From Rotaria sordida (lineage: Eukaryota; Rotifera; Eurotatoria; Philodinida; Philodinidae), in NCBI GenBank assembly GCA_905250125.1, contig CAJNOL010000581.1, positions 1-64,000 of the forward strand: DNA of 64,000 nt, in the 5' to 3' direction. Below, one piece after another: positions 1-13,256 of the stretch (the first letter of the stretch is position 1; every line of letters starts with the position of its first letter). Made by a program: the position numbers and the translations under genes. Below the pieces are notes generated by a model. That model was not told where the DNA came from and ran no database searches. It saw only the letters and a list, made by a program, of their open reading frames with translations.

Positions 1-348
1 ATGAACGTTGACCAATTAATTGTCTTCAATAAAACAACAAAAAAAAAAGAAAAAAAAGAAAAATTCATTAAATAAAATGATTTTCTGATAAAATCACATA
101 TTAATCAAACTTACTCAGGTGCTCCTTGTCCTTGATCACCATAACCAACAGTATTTACTACTTCAGCAGTATGATGACGATGATGTCGATGAGAACGTCG
201 ATGTAGTTTTACTCCCGGACCTACCGGACCACCAGCTGGAGGACCTTGGCCAAAAGGAACACCTTGATAATGATTCGCAAATCCAAAATTACCACGACCA
301 AATTGTTGTTGTAGTTGTTGTTGTGGTTGATGTTGTTGTTGTGGTTGA

Positions 349-419
<71 letters not shown>

Positions 420-810
420 TTGTTGTTGATGATGATGATGAAAACCAGCTGGACCACTAGCACTAAAACCACTGACACCATATGGAACACCATAACCGCC
501 ACCGCCACCGCCACCACCACCACCACCACCACCACCAACAAGACCTATCTCATTATCTATAAATAAATTACTTGTTATTTTTAATTGAGATTTAAATATT
601 CTTATATTTACGCTGTAGATAATGATGTTGACCATGATCTACCTTATGTATTGATTCATCACGGCTTACTGGTGATACATCATTTTGACCTTTATTCTTA
701 TGATGACGATGATGTCGATGATGATGATGATATTGCATGGGCACTTGCTGTCCACCAAATCCAGGTACAAGAGGAATGGCGCCAGCATTAGCAAAGCGCG
801 GATCAATCAT
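1..810 (-). CDS. Unrecognised His/Gln/Gly-rich protein, 3' end beyond the window
   Basis: Start ATG at 810 (protein begins MIDPRFANAGAIPLVPGFGG). Exon 1 is 612-810, then a 55-nt intron 557-611 (GTAAAT...ATAG), then exon 2 115-556; the phase is kept. The product is low complexity: two His clusters, about 14 glycines in a row, a long Gln/His tract and a Gly/Pro-rich stretch followed by RRSHRHHRHH. Exon 2 runs into GAGTAAGT, which can be read either as a stop codon (TAA at 111-113, ending ...GQGAPE) or as a perfect splice donor after base 115. The donor reading is preferred because a polypyrimidine-AG acceptor at 24-25 reopens the frame in phase and reads EQLIGQRS to the edge. I do not recognise the family and infer no function. 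The body of the gene is probably left of the window. Confidence 0.6.
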
Positions 811-2784
811 TGCAAATTTTCCAAATAAAAAGCACTAATAGTTCAAACACTGATCTACAACAAAAAGCGGAAAACAACGAAGAAGAAGTTTACCTATAAC
901 TATGATATTCTTCATTCTTTTTTTTTATGCCTATATTCTATCGAATTTTTTTTTGTCATTCAATTATCGTACATTCGAGGTTAATGATCGAAACGACAAT
1001 TTTGTGGTTTTTCATTCTGTTCTGTGTTAATGTAAGTTGCATAAAAATCGACCAAAAAAAAATTCATTTTTTACACGCGTATGTAGTTATTAATTTACCA
1101 TCTCACACTCGGTCACACAGTTATACACATAGACATACGTAGATCGATTGCTACAGATCGAACACAACTACGACTATCACTACTAGGAGACAACAACGAC
1201 GACGACAATCCTCAACAATAGCAAATATATATACTACTTCATATTTATGTTCGTTTGAATTACATTGAAAAGAGAGAAAAGATGAAGAAAAAAAAAATGA
1301 GTGTGTCGAGTAAAAAGCGACGACAACTAAATACACATATCTTATGCTTCATCTCAAGCGTATCGTTTGTGTGATATAGGGAATATTAAATGAACGGAGA
1401 AAATGGCGAGAAAGAGAGGAACAGAGAGAGAGAGAGAGAGAGAGAGAGACATCAAGTGACGACATAGATAGATTAATGCTCCTTTCATTATAAACATGAC
1501 CAATAAAAAAAAATAATTGAAAATTGCCAAAGTGTTTTGTTTAAATACACTAAGCTTAATATCTATGTTTGATTATTAATATATTCATTTTCATATATCA
1601 TTAATTATTTGTCACATAGTGTCAACGAACTAATTTTGATCTGACCATAAATGATATATATTTTTGAAACATATATATTGCTGAATAACAAGGCTATTAT
1701 CTTCAAAAATAATAGATATCCTTGAAACAATGAGCCTTTCAATATAGATATTTTTCTCGGATAACTATATGATATCTGTCATGTGTGAAAAAAAAAGTAA
1801 TTATCATTACGAAAAAATATATATTAAAATATCTATACAAAAAAAAGATAATAATAAAAACTAATAATGATTACCTATATCAATTGATTGATATTTTCTT
1901 TTTACATGAATATACTATAATATACTATAAATACTATCCTACCTGTTTATTTAGTTATTATAATTATATTTAATTTTCTAAGAATTCTTCATCAAATTTT
2001 TAATATCGAAAAAAAGAAATGATGATAGTGATGATCTAACAATCACACAACTATTGTTGATAAAAGAATGTTTGTGAATGAGTTTTGATAATATGATAGA
2101 TGGACTATATATGCATTATATTTTTGTGATGTACGTTATACGGACTCATCTTGATGTTCGATATGAATTGGTTAAACCAGAAGAATATCTTCTTTTCTTT
2201 TTTTTTTCTTCTTTATATATGTAGGATGCAGTCAAGCATGACCGATCCTTGTCTATTTTACATTTCTCTTCTTTTTTCTTTTGTTACTTTTTTGAACGAA
2301 CACCAACGAAATTGAAAGGTTAAAGTAAAGTAAAAGATAAAAGCACAGTTTGCGGTTAGATGTGTCTATGTTCAAACCAATCAACGATATTACACCACAG
2401 ATCATTGTACAATATAACGAAAAAGAAATTCAGAGTTAATTTTCAACATTCCATAACAGCTCTCTCGCTCATTGTTGCAGTATCTTACATTTTGTGGCAA
2501 TGATGAGGAAATCAAATTTGAAGGACAAGTACCATTTAGGCAAGGCTATTAATATGTATCGAAATAGAAAATTATAATGAGTATCATCATTTATAGTTCA
2601 GGGATGATTTGATTGAGAAGTAAAGACAATTCTAAAATATTTTTAGTAAAATGATTTTAAACTGTTTATCGAATCGTTTATGGTTACAACGGAAATATAA
2701 CAAAAAAAAAAAAAGAAAGATAAAAGTTAAATAAAAATTATTGAAATGAAAGAAAAACAAATAACCAGAGAAAACATTTGTCAA
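811..2784. other. Intergenic region
   Basis: No convincing coding exon seen. It lies upstream of the leftward His-rich gene and downstream of the chitin synthase stop, so it should hold the promoter of the former and the 3' UTR of the latter. It contains A/T runs and an (AG)n microsatellite. Confidence 0.6.
1423..1449. repeat. (AG)n microsatellite
   Basis: About 13 uninterrupted AG units read directly from the sequence, in the intergenic region upstream of the His-rich gene. Confidence 0.9.
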
Positions 2785-5700
2785 TTATATTATACGAAGA
2801 CGACTTTCATCAGCAGCTTCTTGTACAACAGGATGATCAAAATAATCAATAGGTGGTTCAGTATACACATCTTCAAAATCATCTGTTTCATCGTCATCAT
2901 CACCATCATCATCTTCGTCTTCATCATAATCTGGACTTTGAATATCATTTTGTTCATTAATAACAGGTTCCATTTGAAATGTTACACTTTGTTTTGGTAC
3001 TTTTGTAATAGGTGGTACAACTAATTGAATATCTAATTCACGTAAAACTTCAGCTACTTCTTGACTTGTCATACCAGCTATATCAGAACCAGGTTTTAAT
3101 TTATATTTTCGATGTTTTTCAAATAATTTTGTACTAGCTAATATTTCAATAAATGTACCCCAACGATGTAAAAGCATTGTAATAAATTGTATTAACATAC
3201 ATGAGGCAAAAAATATCATAAATAATAAACCTAACAATTGTACTTTTGTACCAGATTGTCCAAATAATTGACCAATATCAATCATTAATTCTGTAAATTT
3301 TGTTGCAATATATTCAAATTGAAATTGTAAAATAATCCAAATAGCATTAAGCATAAAAAATGCAAAACCAGCATTATTTCTTAAATTAATTAAATCATTT
3401 TGTATACGTCGTTCTTCTTCTTTATCTTTATTAAGTGGTGTTAAATATTTTGATAAAAGTTGTTGCCAAAATGTTATTTCATCTGTACGAAGATAACCAA
3501 TAACTGAATCTTCACCAAACCATGATAATTCTGACCAATATGGATTAATCATATTATTTCGAGATTTATTACATATTGATGTTGTTAATGTTGTATTTGA
3601 TGAATAATTATCATGTAAATCATTTTCATTTGATATAATAAGTAAATCTGTATTAATTGTTTCATGTATATTAATATCTGAAACAAAAAAAAAATCGTTT
3701 TAGTCTTCTATAGAATATGTAAGAAGTATTTTGATTCAAAAATATGGAGCTTGACTTATAAATAATTTCCTTTCTTGAAAAGCTCCAAATAATGGTAAAG
3801 TCAATAAATCTATGAAGATTTTACTGTGAAAATTGTTATAAACTTTATTTGTTTATTAAGATGACTCAATAGTACAGATTATCAATCTACTACATTTAAT
3901 TTTACTTATTCAAACCTCAAATCCTTATTAGACAAACTCTTTGGCGATAATATGAAACATTCTGTTTAATATCAAAGTAATTCTAATAGATTTCATAAAA
4001 TACATTTTTAAATTTTACCGTTTAATTTTTTTGTTTCATGATTTGAATTTTCACACGCAAGTTTAGTAATAATTTGTTGTAATAACATTTCTTGTCGTTT
4101 AGCTGTTGGTCGAAAAACATTTTCAATAACATCACCCATTTGATGAATAAATCCACGTTGTCCATCATTACTATTACCCCAAAGCATATCATTAAGAACA
4201 TCTGTTGTTCGACGTTTTTTCGGATCTAAATTTTAATATAAAAAAAAAAAAAACAAATCAATGAATTAATTAATTTTTTTATTACCTTCCGTAACAATTA
4301 TTTTTTCGCCTGATTTATTTATTTTCTTTTTTTGTACAATTTCAACTGTTTCTCTTGTACCCCATGAAACAACATGTAAATTACATAAAGCATAAGTAAC
4401 AAGTAGAAGATAACCACCGGGAATTGTTATAAGATAAAGAAAACCATGAATTAAATTAAACATTTCCTTTGGATGAAGTAAACCAGTAATAATAAATGTT
4501 ATAGCAACACTAGGTAAAAAAACTGCACTTGGATCTAAGAAACCTGATTTAAGAATTTGAGCAGCTGTTGCTACAAGTACCATTGACATAACCAATGCAT
4601 AGATAGCTAAAATTTATTTTAAAATAAATTCATTTGATATCAAATTTTCAATATATATATATTCTACCTGTCATAATAGCACCAATAGCAATTTGTGTAT
4701 TTGATTTTGTTTTAAGACATACAAGTATATAGAAAAATGCTGGTAAAATTGATATTGTATATGATTCAGCTATAGTTAATGCTGAAAAAACAGTACGTAA
4801 TGCTGATGCAATTGTTAATAAAATAGTTCCTGGTCCTAAAATTGTTGATACAAATAGAACAGCTTGATAGAACATATATAATTTTGAAATATTTTCATTA
4901 ACATATGTTGTATGTTTTGTATCTTTAAGTAAATCAACTATATTTGCCATTGTTGATGGCATCCAACGACGACGTTGATTAAAAAATTCTTTAAATGTTT
5001 CGGGTGCATGTGTAAATGCATCCGATGCTGCACAATATTCAACACGATAACCTTGTTGAAGAAGAAGTGTTGTTAACCAACGATCTTCTCCTAGATTATT
5101 TAAAAATATATGAAATAGAAAATTTAGTAAATATAAAGTGCAGGAAATCGATAACTGTTGAAATTGATTTGCAATAGAATTAGTCGTATCGCACATATTT
5201 GTGTTATGCACAGATCAATTGAAAAAGTCAATGGCCATCAAATGTACATTGAATCTGACTGTTGATAATAATCAGCACTTTTTATCTGACTATCTCATGA
5301 GCGACTAGGTGTTGAGTGGACTTACGTATATTTCAAATATTTTTGATAAACTTTTTTTTTTATTGAAAAATTTATTCTTGATCGTCCTCTTCAGGATGGA
5401 GTCAAAAAGTGAATTTCACCGAAAAGTTATTTTGACAATGGCAATCAAATTCTAAGATTATTAAACCGTAGTAGAACTCCAAATATCAGATGAATAACGA
5501 ATAAAAAATAGAGTTTTTATGAAATTCATTTTGCATCCAATCCTAAGAGGGACCAGGGGTAAATTTTTCGACGAAGTCCACTTAGTTTGGAATGTTGATT
5601 CAGAGTGTCATATTAATTTTCTTCTCGAACAATGTCATTAGAATTTCTTTTCGTGATTAGTGTTTTTTCCCTCGATACTTTTATATCATTTTGAATTACT

Positions 5701-8700
5701 CAAAAAGTGCTATCAAACTATATGAAAATGGCCTAGTCATTCATCAGATAGGAGATAGATAAACAGAGCTGATTATCATCAACAGTCGGAGTCAATCTAC
5801 GCACATGTGGTAGTCATTGACTATTTTAACTAACATATGGACAAACATAAATATAAGTGCTATATAATTAACTTAATCGTGGGTCAATTTCAACATTTAT
5901 CGACTTTCTCCCACCTCCCCGCCCCCTTTTACCTTGATCATATTGTACATAATGTGCTGCTTCAGTTGATTTATCTGCATAACGTCGCATAACATTATCA
6001 TCCATTAATGATGAACCACGAAAAAGTGAAAAACAACCAGGACAACAAAGAACACTACCTAATTTATGTTCAGCAGCTTTTTGAAGCCAATGACCAACAG
6101 CATATTCAAATTGTTGATACCAAACAATAGGTCCTAGAATAAAAGCCAAGAACGAAAAGATTTTGTTTTTTTTTTGTGAATTTAAAAAACACAGTTTTTT
6201 TCTTTTACCATCACCCGTCGGATGAATTCGACCACAAGCTGCTGCTACTTTTGGATTTTTACGCATACGATCAACTAATAAAAGAACAGCTTCAGGTTTA
6301 AAATCAACATCTCCATCAAGTGCTAAAACGAATGTATTTTGGGCCTAAAAAAGAAAAAAAAACCTATCTCAAATAAAATTTTTTTTTTCAAATATTTTCA
6401 ATATACAGCAATCTTTTTATCTTCTGATAAATTTCTTAAAAATTCACTAAATCCAATAAATTCTGTATCTAATCTTGTTGTATGTTGTGATACATTATGT
6501 CCACCTTGTTTACGACGTAATAATTTAAATGAAAGTAAATAATACATATACATAACCTAAACAAAAAAAATTTTTAAATTTCTAAATCAATATATTTTTT
6601 TTGTTTTCTCTTTAATTTAAATTAACTAACTTGACTCCATCGTTTTTTATGTCGAATTAAACTTTTATCTTTCATATGAACAATTAAACGATTTTTTCCT
6701 GGTAATAACCAAACAAGACGTCCACCATAAGGTGTTGGAATTTTAATTGGATCTTCGACAATTTTTTCTACACCATGAACATATCTAAATAGATTTTTTT
6801 ATTTGAATAAAAGAAAAAAAAACAAAACAACAACAACAATAACATACGCTCCAGCAACATTAACAGCAGGAACTAATTGTCTAACATAACGATTTGGTAT
6901 ACGATTACCATTTTCATCATCTTCAAATGCATCATCAAATAAAATATGTGTTTCAAATCGATAATAATCAGGATCAAGTATACGTAAATTTTTTTGAACT
7001 GTTCGACGAGCATGTTGATCAGAATCAAGTCTATAAATACGTACAAAACAAAAAAGTTAACGAAGAATACAATAACTAAAATAATTTTCTTTTTTGAAAC
7101 AGGATCTAAAAAAAATGTGTTGAAATTTAGAAATAAAAATTTGACCTTCCAACCCTTTTCCACACAAATCGTGATAGATGTTACCGTGAAAACGTTAAAG
7201 GCCGTGATAGACACTAATTAAAGACCGCAACAGAAAATTTAGTAACGCACCTTTTCCACTTCGTACGTCACAGACCGTGACTAATGTTGTTGACATATGA
7301 TCAAAAGACCGTATATCAATAATATCTTATTATAATATTTCAACTATTCATTTATTGTGTATCTAGAAGATTAAGTCGAAGGACGATAAAGAAATGTGTT
7401 GCAAAATCGATAGAATAAAACAATCTGTTTGTGATTAGTAAGAACATTTTAATCGTGCAGAAATTATGCTAACAGCTTCTTTCTGTTTTTTTTTAATTTA
7501 CCGAAAGATTGATTTAAGTAATTGAACCATTTCATTTGTAGTTTCATGCCACATTGTTGCACATACATAAATCATTGGTACAGGAAATTTTCTTTCAAGT
7601 GTTAAATCAGGTTCAATTTGATCTGTAAATAAAAACAAAAAAACAAAAGAAGAAGAAATTAAGACATGAAAAAACAATCAATAAGAGATTTTTTTGTTTT
7701 TTACCTTTCAATTCTGTTTCATCTTTTTGTTGTTTATTAAGTAATAAATTTTGTTCAACAATAGCTGATTCATAATAAGGAAGAACAAATAATCTAATAA
7801 GAAAAAGAAATTAATTTTAAATTAAATAAATAAAAAATTTTTCAATACAAACTTATAAATCATTGCTAATCGTTCAGTTGTTGGAAACCAAACATGACTT
7901 GTTATTTTCATTTTTGATAACCATAAAAGCAAAAATCCAATTAAAGAAATAATTAAAAGTTTGGAACCAAGTGCTATAAAATAATCGATATTTTTTATTT
8001 TGTCTTAAATATATTGCAAAATTTTATTTACCTTGTGGTTTATCGAGATAAAAAAGATGACCAATAGCAATAATATCTTTTTTATTTTTAAAACCTTGAA
8101 CAAAAAATAATACTATATAAGCAATTAATGTTGATAATGTTAATGGTAAGGAAAAACCAAAACTTTGCATTAATACCTAAATAAAATAAATTTTGCACTC
8201 CGACAAAAACAAATCTAATTCTTCTTACTTTACATGCAATACGTCCAGTATAATAACAAATACATGATGAAAGTATTTGTATAATTAATGGTATATAAAC
8301 TTCATATGTAATACGAAAAAGATCTATATTTTCATCAAAAAGACCACCACCAAGAACTCGACTTATATTTGTATCACTATAACCAATTGGTATTTGTTCA
8401 AAAATGGATAAATATAATTTTTTATCAATTGTTTTTGGTAAAAAATAAATAGCTGTTATTATTAATACAAATATTTTTAAAAGACTTGCTGTAATATAAA
8501 TTTTTGGACGAGTTTTTCTTAATGATCTTATACCATTTTGAAACCTTTTGAAAAAATTTTGTTTTGATATACGAGTTTCAATAAAACTTTCCCAATAACC
8601 CAGTGATATAAGAAAAAGTGCTAATGGTAATTGCCATTGAAATTCATTAGAGAATTTTTCGTTTGTTGAAAGAATATATGGAATAAAACATGCCGTTAAT

Positions 8701-9648
8701 TGCATAAGAAAAGATGCAATATCAGTTAAAAATGTTAAAACTTTCAATGTTCGATTAAGACCACGATGAGAAGAAAAAAGATTTAATATTGCAGGTATTA
8801 TACATACACCATTTAATATAAATAAACTAGTTACATTATCTATTGAAGGTAATATACGAAAGACAAGTAATGATAAACCAGCTGTATGACATGCTTCAAC
8901 AATATGAACCTAAAAATAAGATAAAATAGAAATACAAATCTTTTCTTTTGTTTATATACCCATATAGCAAGAAAAAATGGTGGAGAATGTTTTATACAAA
9001 AAACCGATAATTGAACACTGTGTATAAATGTTAATAGATATGGTACACTCATAGTAATAATTAGAAGTATTTGCCATCGAATAATATATATTTTAGGCTG
9101 GAAAAGAAAAAGAAAAAACAAAACTTGTCTATTTATTTTTTGTTTTGAATAGATAAAAATACTAATAATAAACCTGTTCACGAGTTTTATATGCATTAAT
9201 CATTGTAAATAAACTAAGTTTACTAACAACAGCTGATGTAAGAACAACACAAAAAAATATAATATAAATACATATTTTAACAATACGACGAAATGTAAGT
9301 CGTCGTTCTTTATTTGTACTTTGTTCTTGTTCATAATGACGACTTGTTACATGTGCAACATCCCACCAATAAGTATTATGATTATTTCCAGTAATACTAT
9401 TCTTCCTAAAAAACAATAAAAGAAAGAAAAGAATCAGTTGTTTTGTTTTTGAATGAATTTAAAATTTACTTAGATTTAATTGATTCATTCAATAAACGTG
9501 CTGAATTTTGTGAAGAATGTGGTTTTGTTGTTGATCTAGGAGGAGGTGGGGGTGGAGGTAAAGGTGGTCGAGATCGACGCATCATTCTATTGTTATATGT
9601 GCCGACCATATGTGATGGTAAATGTAAATATGTGTTTTCCTTATACAT
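2785..9648 (-). CDS. CHS: Chitin synthase, metazoan type (1457 aa, 17 exons)
   Basis: Membrane glycosyltransferase (GT2) that polymerises UDP-GlcNAc into chitin and extrudes it. Exons: 9470-9648, 9174-9405, 8960-9097, 8229-8909, 8032-8176, 7853-7973, 7705-7793, 7502-7622, 6848-7030, 6631-6784, 6407-6556, 6209-6344, 5933-6133, 4668-5090, 4286-4606, 4019-4225, 2785-3677; all junctions keep phase (4374 nt). In order: a cytosolic N-terminus with a run of seven prolines, an N-terminal multi-helix membrane region (to about residue 500), then the catalytic domain with YVCATMWHET, DGDVDF (741-746), CGRIHPTG, EDRW (845-848) and QRRRW (882-886), a second multi-helix region, the metazoan hallmark SWGTRE (1065-1070), a NPYW segment, two more helices and a very acidic C-tail ending SRLRII. 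Length matches animal CHS (about 1500 aa). Start chosen at the first ATG of exon 1; ATG at 9612 (MVGTYNNR) is an alternative. The long intron 5091-5932 holds a MITE. No truncation or missing catalytic motif was seen. Confidence 0.96.
5222..5828. mobile_element. MITE-like element with ~95-bp inverted termini, inside a chitin synthase intron
   Basis: The left end from about 5222 (AAAAAGTCAATGGCC...) and the reverse complement of the right end, reading from about 5828 (AAAATAGTCAATGACTACC...), align over roughly 95 bp. Shared blocks include AGTCAATG, GACTGTTGAT, ATAATCAGC, TATCT and GACTAGG. There is no transposase-length ORF inside. A target-site duplication is not clear, so the ends are approximate. 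It sits between the exon ending ...YVQYDQ and the exon starting GEDRW, and explains most of that 842-nt intron. Confidence 0.75.
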
Positions 9649-12287
9649 CTATCTATATATATATGTATATATATGTCTACTATGTTGTGTTGTGGTTTGA
9701 CACAAGTTAAACGGACGAATACAAGAGAGAAATGAGATAAAGTTAAACTAGATGATATCATTTTACAATTCTATATACATAGTCATCATCGCTCGTTCTG
9801 TTTCCTAGAAAAAAAAATTAGTCACTATGAAAAAACTAGATAGATAACTGGTGTATATAATAGTTCTATTGTTTTTCAAATTAAATTTAATATACAAATA
9901 TTCTTCGAATATCAATTGTATTATTATTATTTAAATCACTAAAATGAATAAGATAATAAAATAATTATTTGTATTGTTACCGGGTGAAGAATCTATTGGA
10001 TAAAAAAAACCAATACATAAAATATATCTTATCATGATAAATCAAGAGATACATACTTATAAAGATGGGCTAGTGAGGTTTGAACCTCATCGGAATTCGG
10101 CGTTATTAGGCTCAACCTTACATGAGTTATGACTTTCTAAGGCTTAGTTACATTCTCGTATATGCCGTTGTTAGGCTAGATGAATCTTATTTTAGTGCAA
10201 AGATTGAAATATTTTACATGTTTATCTATATATTATAATGAAGAAAACTGAGAAATTGAGACGGTAGTAAAGCCAGCGATCTATGTCGTCATGATTCATT
10301 CAAATATTTGTTGTCTTCTCTTTCGTTATATTATCATGCACTTCATTTGATACGAATGAAAATACAACTCTAATAATCAAAAATGTTAGAAGAAAATAAT
10401 AAGTAAATATAGTTTAAAACAAGTTTATTTGCTTATACTTATTTGAATTTCGGACTCTCTTTTATTTTATAGACTCATTCGACATCAATGACTCTATTGG
10501 AATGGTAGAAGATAATCATTATATTTTCTATGTTCACAATATGATTATATATTAATGTATATTTGATCAGACAATAGCTGCTTTCTTACAAGTATAATAG
10601 CAGGAGCTGGATCAATTTTTCAATATTTAAAAAAAAAGCAAAAAGCCAAACGCCCTCATCTTTATTCATAGAACTAAACAGTCTGAAATAGTTGATGACT
10701 TGAACTTTGCTAAGTTCTGTATCAATGTAATATGTAAAAAGATTACTTAAAACAACAAATAAACTTCTATTGAACCTTATCTCATTTAAAAATATTCCAC
10801 TGTCCTTCATTGTAGTCTTTGACTAATGTTCCGATATATGATTTTAACTTTTTCTACATAGACTTGTTCAACTCAGTAGACATTTTTCAAAAGAGAATAT
10901 TACAGAAATTATAAATTCATTGTGATAATTTTATCGATCATACTTTACTTGCTCTAAAACATAATCCTTTTTTTCTCGCTATAAAAACAATGTTTCCTTA
11001 ATTATAAACGAATGACATGATAGTGAACAGTTTCAGAAAGAACGTGCAGCAAAAGGATGAAGAGAAGATCTATCGTGTGTTATTTGCCAAAGAATGAAGT
11101 ATATTATCTTAAAAATGTATGTTTTGTTTTTCTGTCTGATATGTACTCACCACGAAGGATCTGATAGTTGGATTCTGTTAGACATTTTCAAAAAAAGCTA
11201 TTAGATTGGATAGGTTGAGAAACAAATTGAAGACTCACTTTTCAAAGAATTCTGATTGCCGGGAAGCATCGAAATCTAGCAAAAAAATAATTATGTCAAA
11301 ATCCACCAAGATCTGATTGGAATTCTTAGGACTTAATAGAATCCAACAGAGGTACGTATTTCATTTCTTCATCACCTACGCTTAGTCAATTTACTGTGAT
11401 TCAAAAAAGAAGCAGACAGTACATTTGCACAACTAAGTTCTTTCTCAAACAAAATTTAACATCAGACGTCGAGAGGACAATAAGAGTTCAAACAAGCAAT
11501 TTTTTTCTAACATAAATCATTCAACAGAATTTGAATTAACTTTGATGAATTTGTTCAAGTAAATGATATTTATCCTCCAATGAACAAATCGCTTTTCCGT
11601 CGAAACTATGTAGAACTCAAATGAGCTCATGTTCTTAGCTTATTGCTGCGAAGATACTGCACGTTTATAGTATGTTTTAAATGAATGCTGTGGTAACAGA
11701 AAAAAACCAATTTTTGAATTTTGACTTAAAACTATGTATAGAGACAAGCTTTAACGAGAATAGTTTCAGGTTTTTTTTTGATCTTCTTCTATCCGAAAAT
11801 AAGAACATCGAATCTGCCAGTTTATATGAGCGATGTAAAAGACACGGTATTAACATAGTTGCATCTTAAGATAGGAACAGCGACTAGATGTGAAACATTC
11901 ACAAAAGCCTATTCTCGTTTTCAGAGTACTCAGACACTCATTTGAATCGACATAATGCACATAATTTCCACTCACGAACGGTTTATCATTTGGAGACCTT
12001 CTCTCATTAGTTCTGAATATTTCATCGTTGATAAACATTCTTCACAACATAATGCTACTAATTTTATTCGATTTGAACAATCTATTTAGATCTATAACAA
12101 TATCTATTATATAAAAATAACTACAAGTCAATAAAATTAAACAAGAATCCCAACTATGTTTGTCATATATATATATAAATATACATATAATACACAAAAT
12201 AATAATTAAAAAGAAGTAAATCTCCATCTGACTTGCATCGATGTTTTTCTTTTTTTTTAAACTTTAGATCAATAAAAAGAATACGAA
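9649..12287. other. Intergenic region between chitin synthase and the SLC25 carrier
   Basis: No supported exon. The left part is upstream of chitin synthase and should contain its promoter; the right part is 3' of the carrier gene. It includes a fold-back repeat copy near 11575-11960. The 74- and 62-codon open frames here have no intron logic or recognisable composition and are not called. Confidence 0.55.
11575..11960. mobile_element. Fold-back repeat family, copy 1 (degenerate)
   Basis: Shares blocks with the copies near 17960-18745 and 56495-57130: AATCGCTTTTccGTCGAaACTATGT, CTTAGCTTATTGCTGCGAAGATACTGCA (matching the right arm of the 56-kb copy in reverse complement), GATGTAAAAGACA and ATAGTTGCATCTTAAGATAGG. 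Ends are approximate; no ORF of transposase length. Confidence 0.5.
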
Positions 12288-13256
12288 TTAAATTGATTGA
12301 ATTGAAGCAATTGATGAAGATGAATTTCCATTTGTAGATATTGATTTTGATTTAGTAACAACTGTTGTTGGTATAGATATATTATCATCATCAAATGGTG
12401 TATCAAATTTTCGTTTTAAAAAAGCATAAACAGGATAAGTAAATGCATTTGTTGGAATAGCACGAAGTGTACATGGTAAAAATCCTCGAGTAAAAACTTG
12501 CCATCCTTCATTACGATATGATTGAATTATACAATCCCATACATTTTTATAAACATGATCTCTTGCTGCTTGATATCGACTTTTAACAACATCAAATGGA
12601 TAAGATACAGTCCAAGCAGCCATACCAGTAAAAGCACCTCCGATTAAACTCATATGCATAGACATATCACCTTCTTTACCAGTTGGTGAAAAATGTGAAA
12701 CAAAAAATTGCCATGCTGGAAAATAAGCAGCAAATGATGGTAAATCACGTGCAAGTGTCACTGACAAACCACGCATAATACCATATCGAAAACCTTGTCT
12801 TGTATAAGATTTTTTTAAACAATCAATAGGACCTTTATATAAATGTGTTGATAATGTAAATAATTTTCGTTGTTGTCCAATACCTTGCATTTGTAAACGT
12901 GTTTTAACAAGTTCAATAGGTGAACAAATAAATGCTTGTACACCACCGGCAATACCACCTGTTATTACTAATGCTAAATATGTATCAGGATTATCAAATA
13001 AACCTTTTGAAAGATTTTGTATAGAAAAAACAATTCCATTTATAACCGCAACACCAAACATTGGTGATGACATGCCTTTATAAAAACCTAATATTGATTC
13101 TTGTTTTGCTATTTTAATAAAACAATCTAATGAACCCGAATATAGTCGATGATGTAATGTTTGTGTTTGAAGACGAACTTTAACTGTATCAAATGGATAA
13201 CCAGCTATTGTACCAGTTACTCCAGCTATAAAACCAAAACCAAAATCTAACGCCAT
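12288..13256 (-). CDS. SLC25A29: Mitochondrial carrier, SLC25A29-like (322 aa, single exon)
   Basis: Inner-membrane solute carrier with three repeats of about 100 residues. Carrier signatures are visible in each: PFDTVKVRLQ (about residues 21-30), PIELVKTRLQ and PFDVVKSRYQ. The N-terminus MALDFGFGFIAGVTG, the segment GSLDCFIKIAKQES and the third-repeat SYRNEGWQVFTRGF most resemble the SLC25A29 branch, which in vertebrates carries basic amino acids (arginine, lysine) into mitochondria. Substrate here is inferred from family only; SLC25A45/47/48 relatives are the main alternative. The C-terminus has an extra Ser/Thr/Asn-rich tail of about 35 residues. The gene is intronless, unlike most neighbours, which could mean retroposition or intron loss. 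Start chosen because the first helix begins directly after it. Confidence 0.9.
   Translation of the reverse strand: MALDFGFGFIAGVTGTIAGYPFDTVKVRLQTQTLHHRLYSGSLDCFIKIAKQESILGFYKGMSSPMFGVAVINGIVFSIQNLSKGLFDNPDTYLALVITGGIAGGVQAFICSPIELVKTRLQMQGIGQQRKLFTLSTHLYKGPIDCLKKSYTRQGFRYGIMRGLSVTLARDLPSFAAYFPAWQFFVSHFSPTGKEGDMSMHMSLIGGAFTGMAAWTVSYPFDVVKSRYQAARDHVYKNVWDCIIQSYRNEGWQVFTRGFLPCTLRAIPTNAFTYPVYAFLKRKFDTPFDDDNISIPTTVVTKSKSISTNGNSSSSIASIQSI

Noticed and set aside
119..566. Plus-strand open frames rich in Val/Asp/Leu opposite the His-rich gene
   Set aside because: They are antisense shadows of Gln/His/Gly codon repeats.
9466..9700. Plus-strand Gly-rich frame
   Set aside because: Antisense of the proline run in chitin synthase exon 1.
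10065..10120. tRNA-like B-box (GAGGTTTGAACCTC)
   Set aside because: No matching A-box, acceptor stem or anticodon arm could be laid out at the right spacing on either strand.
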